Source: Candidatus Latescibacterota bacterium (lineage in GTDB: Bacteria > Krumholzibacteriota > Krumholzibacteriia > WVZY01). Taken from it: a stretch of 47,801 nucleotides of DNA. A model generated the notes under the pieces. That model searched no databases, was not told the DNA's origin, and was given only the letters and a program-made list of their open reading frames with translations. Both the position numbers and the translations under genes were made by a program. The stretch covers positions 3,599,089 to 3,646,889 of the forward strand of contig CP070677.1 of NCBI GenBank assembly GCA_020352495.1, given 5' to 3'. Shown one piece after another: positions 1-6,799 of the stretch (positions are counted from its first letter, which is position 1; each line of letters opens with the position of its first letter).

Positions 1-190
1 AACCACCCCGACCCATTGGAGGCTGTCTGTTCTCTCGCATACCGTTACTCCGTGTGGTTTATTTTTCGAAGCTCACTTTGCCCGATGACTCTCCCCTCTT
101 GGGTGCGTGTCGACCACAAAAGCCGCCGTGCGAATCCATCACGACGAGGCGACACGGTGGTCGACGTCGTCCCGCCGAAAGCTCGAATCA

Positions 191-562
191 TTACCGTTCA
201 CAACCCCTTTCCGGGTGATCTGTGAGGGCGTTTCGCAGATACAAACTCAGCGCTTCCGAGGCATCGGTCTCGTTTACGACGAACGCTTCGATTCCCACGG
301 CTCTCAGATCCGCATAGATGCGTCGTCCCATACCGTGTGAGATAACCGCATTGCAATCCTTCAATGCCTGCAAAATGGGACCGTGCCGGTCGACGGCATG
401 ATCCGCGCCGCTCAGTCCTCTTGCGTGCCCCGTGAACGTGTTTTCGACAAATTTCTCGCTCTGTACCTTACCGTCTTCGACGTCGTAGATGATGAACCCG
501 CGCGCCTTTCCGAAATGCGGTGCGATTGTTTTCCCATCATCCGACGCGATAGCGACTCGCAT
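191..562 (-). CDS. NifX/NifB-like metal-cluster-binding protein (distal copy)
   Basis: A 123-residue protein of the dinitrogenase iron-molybdenum cofactor family (NifX / NifB C-terminal / orange-protein fold). It opens with the family signature MRVAIASDDGKTIAPHFGKA and keeps the central 'VISHGMGRRIYADLRAVGIEA' type of glycine-rich strand-turn. Known members bind Fe-Mo or Mo-Cu sulfide clusters; no nitrogenase gene is present here, so a nitrogenase role is not supported. The start is fixed by a strong GGAGGAGGAG ribosome site a few bases before the ATG. It is the last gene of the minus-strand operon that begins with the DUF134 regulator, 56 bases after the DUF5320 gene. The C-terminus (DHPERGCER) carries one Cys. 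The cluster type is unknown. Confidence 0.88.
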   Translation of the reverse strand: MRVAIASDDGKTIAPHFGKARGFIIYDVEDGKVQSEKFVENTFTGHARGLSGADHAVDRHGPILQALKDCNAVISHGMGRRIYADLRAVGIEAFVVNETDASEALSLYLRNALTDHPERGCER

Positions 563-618
563 GGTCTCCTCCTCCGGTCGTTAACCAACATCCTGTTCGA
601 TCGCCCCAACGAAGGATT

Positions 619-1035
619 TTACTCGTCGGCCTTTTTTTCTTGTTGTTTTTTCTCAGCCACCTCGAGACGCTTCAAAAGACCATTGAGTCTCGATCGGAGA
701 CTGCCTATCTCGTTCTTGAGATGAGCAATCTCGGTCTGGCCAATGTCCTCCCGAATGGGATACGGTTCCTCTCCGGGAAGGGTCCTACCCCACCCAAACC
801 CTCTTCCCAGACCTCCTCCGAAACCCGGGCCAAAGCCTCGCCCAAGGCCCCTCCCAAGACTTCTCCCATGGCCTCTCGCAAAGCCGCCGCCGAAACCTCG
901 TCCAAAACCCCATCCCCCCCACCATCCACCACCGCGATACATGGCGCCGGGCGCGTCACCCCCGGCGCAGTAGCCCAAACCGCGTCCTGTCATTGGACCT
1001 CGGGCCTGTGGTCCTGTACGATCTCCTCCTGGCAT
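619..1035 (-). CDS. DUF5320-type glycine/arginine-rich protein with C-terminal coiled coil
   Basis: A 138-residue protein with the DUF5320 head: PGGDRTGPQARGPMTGRG followed by a Cys (residues about 2-23). Residues about 34-85 are low complexity, built of GFGRGFGG/GRGLGRGF repeats. Residues about 97-135 are a heptad-rich coiled coil (IAHLKNEIGSLRSRLNGLLK) ending in a lysine-rich tail. Proteins of this type are recurrent neighbours of NifX-like and MinD/ferredoxin genes in anaerobes; their role is not established. I infer an assembly or scaffold role for the metal-cluster proteins on either side. The start is supported by AAAGGAG seven bases upstream. The repeat makes long open frames on the other strand; these are shadows. 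Confidence 0.8.
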   Translation of the reverse strand: MPGGDRTGPQARGPMTGRGLGYCAGGDAPGAMYRGGGWWGGWGFGRGFGGGFARGHGRSLGRGLGRGFGPGFGGGLGRGFGWGRTLPGEEPYPIREDIGQTEIAHLKNEIGSLRSRLNGLLKRLEVAEKKQQEKKADE

Positions 1036-1058
1036 TGTCTTCTCCTTTCACTCAAGCG

Positions 1059-1400
1059 TCACACGCTCAATTCGTACAACTCCCCGTCTCGGAAACGCTG
1101 ATACACTTCTTCGACGGTAGTCAAATCGTCTCCGGTCATCACTCTCACACCGGCGGCTCTGAGCACAGAACCCGCTTTGGGCCCTACTCTCCCCGTGATG
1201 ACTACGCGTACTCCGGCATTCACGATCGACTGTGCGGCGCTCGTTCCTGCACCATGTGCTACATCCACATTCTCGTGGTTGTCGATGTATGTCGTCTCAT
1301 TGGTATCCGTATCGCAAACAAAAAAGCCCTCGGCCCTTCCGAAGCGATCGTCGACACGCTCTTTCCAACCATCGGCACATGCCGATATTGCGATTCTCAT
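1059..1400 (-). CDS. NifX/NifB-like metal-cluster-binding protein (proximal copy)
   Basis: A 113-residue protein of the dinitrogenase iron-molybdenum cofactor family, paralogous to the gene at 191-562. The signature runs MRIAISACADGWKERVDDRF with GRAEGFFVCD following; later segments VVITGRVGPKAGSVLRAAGV and EEVYQRF match the fold. The ATG at 1398-1400 overlaps the stop of the preceding MinD-type gene as ATGA and has GGGGGAG upstream, so translational coupling is likely. An upstream in-frame extension is open but buried in the neighbour. Known relatives carry Fe-Mo or Mo-Cu-S clusters or act as cluster carriers. Pairing with two MinD/ferredoxin ATPases points to cluster loading by those ATPases (inference). 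Confidence 0.88.
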   Translation of the reverse strand: MRIAISACADGWKERVDDRFGRAEGFFVCDTDTNETTYIDNHENVDVAHGAGTSAAQSIVNAGVRVVITGRVGPKAGSVLRAAGVRVMTGDDLTTVEEVYQRFRDGELYELSV

Positions 1401-2278
1401 GCTGCTCCCCCTATCTTCTGCAGGTGATTCCAAACTTCTTCGACTTTTGTTTTGATCTCTGCATCGTTGGTCTCGACCAGTGTTTTTTCAGCCCGTAAGG
1501 CTTCATAAAACACTCTGTCGTAGGGAATTTGACTGACCACCTCGATCTGACGTTTCTGGCAAAAACGTACGATCTCGCCGCCGACTCCTGGATCGATATC
1601 GAATTTGTTCACAATACAGGACGCGTTTACTTTAAAAAATTCGAGCAGACTGACCAATCGCTCGACATCGTGCAACCCGGATCGCGTAGCCTCCGTGACT
1701 ATCAACACATGGCTGGCACCGGATAATGAGGCAATCGCCGGACATCCAATACCGGGCGGTCCATCGATGATGACATACGGGACCCCTTCTTTCTCCGCGA
1801 GCTGTTTAGCTTCTTGTTTGACCTTGCTCACGAGCTTGCCCGAATTTTCCTGCCCGATACCGAGCTTGGCGTGGACGAACCAACTGCCAAAGCGGCTCTT
1901 CGAGACGTACCAGTGACCGGCGCGGTTGTCGATCATCACAATCGCTTTTTCAGGACACAGATGATGACAAACCGAACAACCCTCGCAATCGACTCCGTTC
2001 ACGACGAGGTGTCCGTCCTGTTCGTGAATCGCGTCAAAACGACACTTTTCTTCGCAGATTCCACATTCCACACATGACTCGTGATCGATGACCGCAGTTT
2101 TGCCGCTCCAAAACTCGTTGGCTTCCCGATTTTCCGGTTCATACAGGAGGTGCAAGTTGGCGGCATCCACGTCGCAGTCCGCCACAACGGCTCCAGTACC
2201 CGCCAGCACTCCCAAGGCCGCTGCAATGGAGGTCTTTCCCGTTCCTCCTTTTCCGCTCATGATGACGATTTCATTCAT
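1397..2278 (-). CDS. MinD-superfamily P-loop ATPase with inserted two-cluster ferredoxin domain (copy 2)
   Basis: A 293-residue ATPase. The deviant Walker A is at the N-terminus (SGKGGTGKTS, residues 8-17). A ferredoxin insert at about residues 65-115 carries two 4Fe-4S motifs (CVECGICEEKC and CEGCSVCHHLCP). The switch segment IIDGPPGIGCP lies at about 170-180. The architecture matches the MinD/Mrp-like ATPases found in pairs beside NifX-like proteins in strict anaerobes, including the two ATPases of the Desulfovibrio orange-protein complex. The proposed role is ATP-dependent assembly or transfer of a metal-sulfur cluster. The start overlaps the end of its paralogue by 8 bases and the stop overlaps the next gene by 4, so the three are almost certainly co-translated. 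Confidence 0.92.
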   Translation of the reverse strand: MNEIVIMSGKGGTGKTSIAAALGVLAGTGAVVADCDVDAANLHLLYEPENREANEFWSGKTAVIDHESCVECGICEEKCRFDAIHEQDGHLVVNGVDCEGCSVCHHLCPEKAIVMIDNRAGHWYVSKSRFGSWFVHAKLGIGQENSGKLVSKVKQEAKQLAEKEGVPYVIIDGPPGIGCPAIASLSGASHVLIVTEATRSGLHDVERLVSLLEFFKVNASCIVNKFDIDPGVGGEIVRFCQKRQIEVVSQIPYDRVFYEALRAEKTLVETNDAEIKTKVEEVWNHLQKIGGAA

Positions 2279-3131
2279 GCGCCGACCCCACGGTTATCTG
2301 CCGAAGCCTCTTGAACGTTCGACCAAACAACTCTTCCAACTCGGGCATCGTTTCCGTTACCAGTTCACCCCTTGCGTATGCGACAGCAATATCGGAGCGC
2401 TCCGGAATCCTAACAATGACATCGATCTCTTGTTCTCGGCAGTAATCCTCCAAAAGGTGATTTTGTTCTGCCGCCTTATTGATAATCACACCAAAGTGCC
2501 GGTCAAGCTGCTTGAGGGTTTGAACCATGAGGTCCAGATCGTGGAGTCCAAACCGCGTCGGTTCGCCCACGAGGATCACATAATCGACGTCTTTGACCAC
2601 CTCGATCACGGGACAGGAAGTACCCGGCGGCGAGTCGTAGAAAGTGACATCGACATTGGTGTCAGCCTCGTCTTTCGTCGCTCGAACCAACGCGGTCGTC
2701 GCGGGTTGACCTATTCTCAATTTGCCGGTGACCAGAGTCATGGAACGGTGTTCCGAAACGGTGATGGTGCCGATATCCTTGAACCCCTCCGTGATGGCCT
2801 CTTCGGGACACATCTCCAGACATCCGTAACAGCTGTGACACAGCTCGGGAAAGACGAGCACATCGGTCGGGAGACTCACGATCGCGTGGAATTCGCACAC
2901 GTCGCTGCATGTGCCACAGTGGAGACACTTCTCCCCGTCAACCACCGGAATCATCGTCTTCACCGTTTCGACGGCCTCATGATCCCGATTGAAAAACAGG
3001 TGACAATTGGGTTCGTCGACATCCAAGTCATACAAAGCCACCCGCACCGCTTTGCTCGCCACGTTTGCCAGGTTCGTGGACACAAAGGTCTTGCCCGTTC
3101 CACCCTTACCACTTGCCACCGCGATCTTCAC
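2271..3131 (-). CDS. MinD-superfamily P-loop ATPase with inserted two-cluster ferredoxin domain (copy 1)
   Basis: A 286-residue paralogue of the next gene. The N-terminal deviant Walker A is ASGKGGTGKTF, followed by a DLDVDEPNCH strand. Two 4Fe-4S motifs lie at about residues 70-115 (CLHCGTCSDVC and CHSCYGCLEMCP). The switch segment is FYDSPPGTSCP. The start codon is GTG (GTG AAG ATC), chosen because TAAGGAGAGG lies a few bases upstream and the Walker strand begins right after it. It sits 12 bases after the DUF134 regulator and overlaps the next ATPase by 8 bases. A heterodimer of the two ATPases is the simplest reading, as for the paired ATPases of orange-protein operons; this is inference. 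Confidence 0.92.
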   Translation of the reverse strand: MKIAVASGKGGTGKTFVSTNLANVASKAVRVALYDLDVDEPNCHLFFNRDHEAVETVKTMIPVVDGEKCLHCGTCSDVCEFHAIVSLPTDVLVFPELCHSCYGCLEMCPEEAITEGFKDIGTITVSEHRSMTLVTGKLRIGQPATTALVRATKDEADTNVDVTFYDSPPGTSCPVIEVVKDVDYVILVGEPTRFGLHDLDLMVQTLKQLDRHFGVIINKAAEQNHLLEDYCREQEIDVIVRIPERSDIAVAYARGELVTETMPELEELFGRTFKRLRQITVGSAHE

Positions 3132-3143
3132 CGTTGCCTCTCC

Positions 3144-3590
3144 TTATCTAATTCGCCCTCTTCTTCCCCGGTGCCTTCCGGAAAAATGCCAAGCAAGGTC
3201 TTCGACATTTGGTGACCCGCAATCCGGGCAGTCCTCTGCGTCCTCGTCGACGGACCGAGGTGAGACCTCGCCACACTCACGGCAATGGTGAAGCGTGTTG
3301 ACGAAATCGATGTTGCCGCCCTCGATGACGAGTTCTTTGCCTTCGATAATCGCCGCCGCCACTTTACCTCTCGCTTTCTCGATCAGACGTGTGAAGGTTG
3401 GTCTTGAGATGTTCATCTTTTCCGATGCCTCGAGATGTTCGAGCTGCTCGTAGTCGGCCAGCCGGATCGCCTCGAATTCATCGACGGTGAGGTCGATTTT
3501 TTCAAGGAACCTCTTGGGGACACCTGCCGGTTTGAAGTGGCCAAATCGCGGCGGAAGCTGGATTCGGCGTTTGCGATACGATCCTCTCAT
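3144..3590 (-). CDS. DUF134 family DNA-binding regulator with zinc-ribbon tail
   Basis: A 148-residue DUF134 protein. Residues about 10-95 are the DUF134 domain with the family signature DEFEAIRLADYEQL and a sigma-70 region-4-like helix-turn-helix (MNISRPTFTRLIEKARGKVA). Residues about 100-130 form a Cys4 zinc ribbon (CREC and CPDC). The tail is Arg-rich. DUF134 proteins are presumed regulators and commonly sit with NifX-like genes. The ATG is preceded by AGGGGG at a good distance. It is the first gene of a six-gene minus-strand operon. A promoter and a long inverted repeat lie directly upstream, so autoregulation is likely, possibly with a metal or redox signal sensed by the Cys ribbon (inference). 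Confidence 0.9.
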   Translation of the reverse strand: MRGSYRKRRIQLPPRFGHFKPAGVPKRFLEKIDLTVDEFEAIRLADYEQLEHLEASEKMNISRPTFTRLIEKARGKVAAAIIEGKELVIEGGNIDFVNTLHHCRECGEVSPRSVDEDAEDCPDCGSPNVEDLAWHFSGRHRGRRGRIR

Positions 3591-3601
3591 CGATACCCCC
3601 T

Positions 3602-3653
3602 AAATGCACATAGGTTCACATCTGATTTGATAATAATGAACATAAGTGCATTT
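3602..3653. repeat. Inverted repeat: candidate operator of the DUF134 operon
   Basis: Two 17-base arms, 3602-3618 (AAATGCACATAGGTTCA) and 3637-3653 (TGAACATAAGTGCATTT), are reverse complements at 15 of 17 positions with an 18-base gap. The upstream arm fills the -35/-10 spacer of the minus-strand promoter. The other arm lies just past the predicted transcription start, so an RNA hairpin is not the likely function because only one arm would be transcribed. Centre-to-centre spacing is 35 bases, a little over three helical turns, which fits two dimers or a bridged tetramer. The likely ligand is the DUF134 protein encoded next to it (inference). Confidence 0.7.
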
Positions 3654-3658
3654 GTCAA
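3630..3658 (-). promoter_or_regulatory. Sigma-70-type promoter of the DUF134/MinD/NifX operon
   Basis: On the minus strand TTGACA (3658-3653) is followed after exactly 17 bases by TATTAT (3635-3630), a 6/6 and 5/6 match to consensus. The predicted start of transcription is near 3623, giving a leader of about 33 bases to the DUF134 ATG. The candidate operator overlaps it. Confidence 0.72.
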
Positions 3659-3966
3659 GGCAAATCAGCCCCCAGTCGCCTGACATATGTTTAATATTTT
3701 TAGTATGTTATTTCCGGACAGACAAACGGTTCAGCATTCGCGGCTATGCTGGTACCTTTGAGATTGGTAAACGGCGCCGGCTCGAGGGTTTGAGAAGAAG
3801 TGGAGGTCGAATCGGCGGCGTCGGCATATCGGGGATCGAATCCGTGTTTTGGCGTGGTTTCGGGTTACAATGACAACGCGGACTGTTCTTGTCCCGACGA
3901 GCCCTGGATTCGCGCGAAGCCTGCGGTGCGGGAATTCACTATCAAAACTTCCGATGGCGAGCTTAG
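3659..3966. other. Intergenic region upstream of the MFS gene
   Basis: This is the stretch between the divergent DUF134 operon and the MFS transporter. It is AT-rich near 3680-3720 and GC-rich after that. I found no convincing coding frame and no well-spaced plus-strand promoter. Confidence 0.5.
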
Positions 3967-5151
3967 GTGCATAAAAAGAAACCACAGCCCAACACGTACC
4001 AACGATTCCATACCAACCGCGTGATCACCATCTCAGCAGGACACGCACTGCACGACACCTATACGACTTTTCTGCCGCCACTCTTGCCAGCCTTTATCGA
4101 GCGTTACCTGCTGTCCAAGACCGAGGCCGGTCTTCTTTCGGTATTCCTCCAGGTGCCGTCGCTTTTCCAACCTTTCATCGGCCTTCTGGCTGACCGGGTC
4201 AATCTCCGTTATATCGTCATCCTGGGGCCGGCGGTATCAGCAACCGCGATGAGCTTACTGGGCGTGGCTCCTGGTTACGCGATGCTCGCGCTGCTCTTGT
4301 TGACCGCCGGCATTAGCTCCGCGGGTTTCCATGCCGTCGCACCGGTTATGACGGGAACGCTCTCGGGACGGAGTCTCGGGAGGGGAATGGGGTTCTGGAT
4401 GCTGGGCGGCGAGCTCGGTCGTACGCTGGGTCCGATCGTGGTGGTCAGCGCCGTGGGGATTCTCACTCTGCGCGGCCTTCCGTGGCTGATCATAGTCGGT
4501 TTGGCCGCTTCGGTGGTTTTCTATTTCCGTCTGAGAGATGCGCCGGTGAGACCGGTCGGTATCGGACCGGGACTGCCTTGGAGACCGGCGCTTCGCAGAA
4601 TGAAACCCATTATGATGCCGCTAAGCGGTGTGATCGCCGTTAGGGCACTCATGTTGTCGGCGCTCATCACGTACCTTCCCACTTTTCTCACCGAAGAGGG
4701 CTCGGGCTTTTGGCTGGCGGGCGCCTCGCTCTCACTGTACGAAGCAGCGGGCGTGGCAGGTGCACTGTGTGGTGGATGGATCAGTGATCGACTGGGGCGA
4801 AGAGTCGTTTTGCTGGTCTCCATGCTTACCGCGCCATTTGTCATGTTGATATTTGTCGTAGTCGAAGGGTGGGTTCGATATCTTATTTTGCCGGCGCTTG
4901 GTTTCACGGCGTTGTCGATCGCTCCCGTGATCACGGCGCTGGTGCAGGAAAGCTTTCCCGAGAACCGCGCGTTAGCAAACGGCATCTATATGTCACTCAG
5001 TTTTGGCCTGCGGTCGGTGGCGGTGGTTGTTGTGGGAGCTTGCGGGGATTTCTTTGGGTTGTCCATCGCGTTTGTGACCAGCGCGGGTTTGATGCTGCTT
5101 GGGATCCCGCTCGTTTTCCGGTTGCCGAGCGACAAAGCGAGGCGCCGATAA
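3967..5151 (+). CDS. MFS transporter, fosmidomycin-resistance (Fsr)-like
   Basis: A 394-residue inner-membrane protein with about 12 hydrophobic segments. The N-terminal TM1 is typical of Fsr-like MFS exporters (ISAGHALHDTYTTFLPPLLP), followed by the loop-2 motif GLLADRVN and the matching second-half loop GGWISDRLGRR. The family exports small molecules by proton antiport; the substrate here is unknown. The start is GTG at 3967; an internal GTG at 4021, just before the TM1 sequence, is an alternative and would shorten the protein by 18 residues. No clear ribosome site decides between them. It stands alone, divergent from the metal-cluster operon and convergent with the M16 gene, with a shared terminator downstream. 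Confidence 0.88.
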   Translation: MHKKKPQPNTYQRFHTNRVITISAGHALHDTYTTFLPPLLPAFIERYLLSKTEAGLLSVFLQVPSLFQPFIGLLADRVNLRYIVILGPAVSATAMSLLGVAPGYAMLALLLLTAGISSAGFHAVAPVMTGTLSGRSLGRGMGFWMLGGELGRTLGPIVVVSAVGILTLRGLPWLIIVGLAASVVFYFRLRDAPVRPVGIGPGLPWRPALRRMKPIMMPLSGVIAVRALMLSALITYLPTFLTEEGSGFWLAGASLSLYEAAGVAGALCGGWISDRLGRRVVLLVSMLTAPFVMLIFVVVEGWVRYLILPALGFTALSIAPVITALVQESFPENRALANGIYMSLSFGLRSVAVVVVGACGDFFGLSIAFVTSAGLMLLGIPLVFRLPSDKARRR

Positions 5152-5212
5152 AAATAACTGCATGCGGTCCACCTCCAGGGATCGCCAAAACCCGGCTTAT
5201 CCAACTCAACAA

Positions 5213-5244
5213 AAAGAGGCCCCCATACAATTGGGGGCCTCTTT
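5213..5244. terminator. Bidirectional intrinsic terminator
   Basis: A perfect 12-base-pair stem, AAAGAGGCCCCC (5213-5224) and GGGGGCCTCTTT (5233-5244), with an 8-base loop. It lies between the convergent MFS (plus) and M16 (minus) genes. The stem ends in T-rich sequence on both strands, so it can serve both transcripts. Confidence 0.85.
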
Positions 5245-5266
5245 GCCACATGATTCCAGGTGACCG

Positions 5267-6775
5267 TCACTTCGTTTCCAGCGTCATCGGATCGCGAAGC
5301 GGCAGGATCGTGATGCCACCAAAATCGCCAAAACGTTCGTCGTGTTTATCCGACCCCTTTTGTACCGCCTCCGGGTCTCCGACGACCAAAAATACGAGCT
5401 TATCCGGATGGAGGTATTTTTTGGCAACGGCAAGGACATCATCCGGTGTTACGGCCTCGATATTCTTTGTGTAGTTCTGCCAGTAGTCATCCGGCCGGCC
5501 CGTGTAATCGTCATCCGCGAACGTGTTGACGATGTTTCTCTTGCTGCTAAAGGGATTGACCACGTTGCTGACGAAACTGGCCTTGGAATTATCGACGATC
5601 TCCGCCTCGCATTTTTCGGCACGGATGCGTTTGATCTCGTCGACGATCAGCCTGGTGCCAAACGCCCCCGTGGCATGCTTTGTCTGGAACCACGCCCGAA
5701 ACGTTCCGGGATACAAAACGGGACGTTCGAATGCGCTACCCGCATTGTAGGCGAGGCCTTCATCCGAGCGCACTCGGCGCACGATCCGAGAAGTGAACCC
5801 GCCGCCGCCGAGAATGTCGTTCATTACGATCAGGGCATACTGATCGGAAACATCGCGCTTGACGCCGATGTGTCCCACACGGATGCGTGACTGGTTGACG
5901 TCCTCTTTCTTGATCATATAGATCCCGGGTTTTGGATCGGGGATCTCATCGGAGACCGCTGGCAGATTGAGTTCCTGATCGGGCCATCCATCGAGCATGT
6001 CGTCCAGCTTGGTGATAATGTCATCGGTCTTGAAATCCCCCGAAACGGCGAAGACAAAGTTACCCGGGAAAAAGTACTTCTTGTGAAAGGCAATCATGTC
6101 TTCCCGCGTGATCGAGTTGACGGATTGCTCGGTTCGACGGTATGGGATCGTGCACGGGTGATCGCCGTACATCAAAAACTGCCACTCGCGGGCTTCGATG
6201 GCGGAAGTGGAAGCATTGCGTTGTTCCAACTCGGAGAGGACATCAGTGCGATAGCGGTCGATGGCCTCTTGATCAAAAGTCGGAGTACGCAAGACTTTTT
6301 TCAACAATTCCAGACCTTCGTCGATATCCTTCGACAGGCAGAAAAGGCTCGCCCGGCCGCGCGAGCCACTGATGTTGACGGAGATTTCCCCAGCCAGAAA
6401 GGCAAGCCGCTCGTTGAGCTCTTTTACACTCATCCCTTCGACACCGCCGTTTCGCATCAGGTGGCCGGTCATATCCGCCAGCCCAGCCTTTTTAACCGTT
6501 TCATACATCGAACCGGTGCGAACCAGCACCGTCAAATCAAATGTTGGGACTTCCCGGTTTTCCGCCACGTAGGCGGTCGCACCGCACTTCAAGGTGTGCC
6601 GGTAACCATCCGGTTTGGGCGGCTGATACTTGAGCTCCTTGAATTTCAGTTTGTCGGGATGATCAACAATCTTTTCCGCCGACGCGATGGAGGCGGAAAC
6701 CAAGACCGAAGCCACCGCCAGAATAGTCACCAGCGACATCGTCCGGCCGAAGAGCAAATTGAAAAACGTTCTCAT
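5267..6775 (-). CDS. M16 family peptidase-like protein, catalytically dead partner
   Basis: A 502-residue secreted protein with an N-terminal signal peptide (hydrophobic stretch about residues 14-33). It has the two-domain M16 (insulinase / processing-peptidase) fold. Where the active enzyme has HXXEH this protein reads D101-MTG-H105, so the first His and the catalytic Glu are replaced (Asp and Gly) and only one His is left. Zinc hydrolysis is therefore not expected. It lies 24 bases downstream of an intact M16 gene, and active/inactive M16 pairs are known to form clamshell heterodimers. The ATG has AGGAGGAG eight bases upstream; an internal ATG at residue 13 would still leave a signal peptide. 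It is the last gene of the run, before the terminator. Confidence 0.9.
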   Translation of the reverse strand: MRTFFNLLFGRTMSLVTILAVASVLVSASIASAEKIVDHPDKLKFKELKYQPPKPDGYRHTLKCGATAYVAENREVPTFDLTVLVRTGSMYETVKKAGLADMTGHLMRNGGVEGMSVKELNERLAFLAGEISVNISGSRGRASLFCLSKDIDEGLELLKKVLRTPTFDQEAIDRYRTDVLSELEQRNASTSAIEAREWQFLMYGDHPCTIPYRRTEQSVNSITREDMIAFHKKYFFPGNFVFAVSGDFKTDDIITKLDDMLDGWPDQELNLPAVSDEIPDPKPGIYMIKKEDVNQSRIRVGHIGVKRDVSDQYALIVMNDILGGGGFTSRIVRRVRSDEGLAYNAGSAFERPVLYPGTFRAWFQTKHATGAFGTRLIVDEIKRIRAEKCEAEIVDNSKASFVSNVVNPFSSKRNIVNTFADDDYTGRPDDYWQNYTKNIEAVTPDDVLAVAKKYLHPDKLVFLVVGDPEAVQKGSDKHDERFGDFGGITILPLRDPMTLETK

Positions 6776-6799
6776 TTTTGTTTCTCCTCCTGTGTCGTA

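Noticed and set aside
191-1400. Nitrogen fixation locus
   Set aside because: NifX/NifB-family domains are present, but no nifHDK, nifE/N or full-length radical SAM NifB is in the window.
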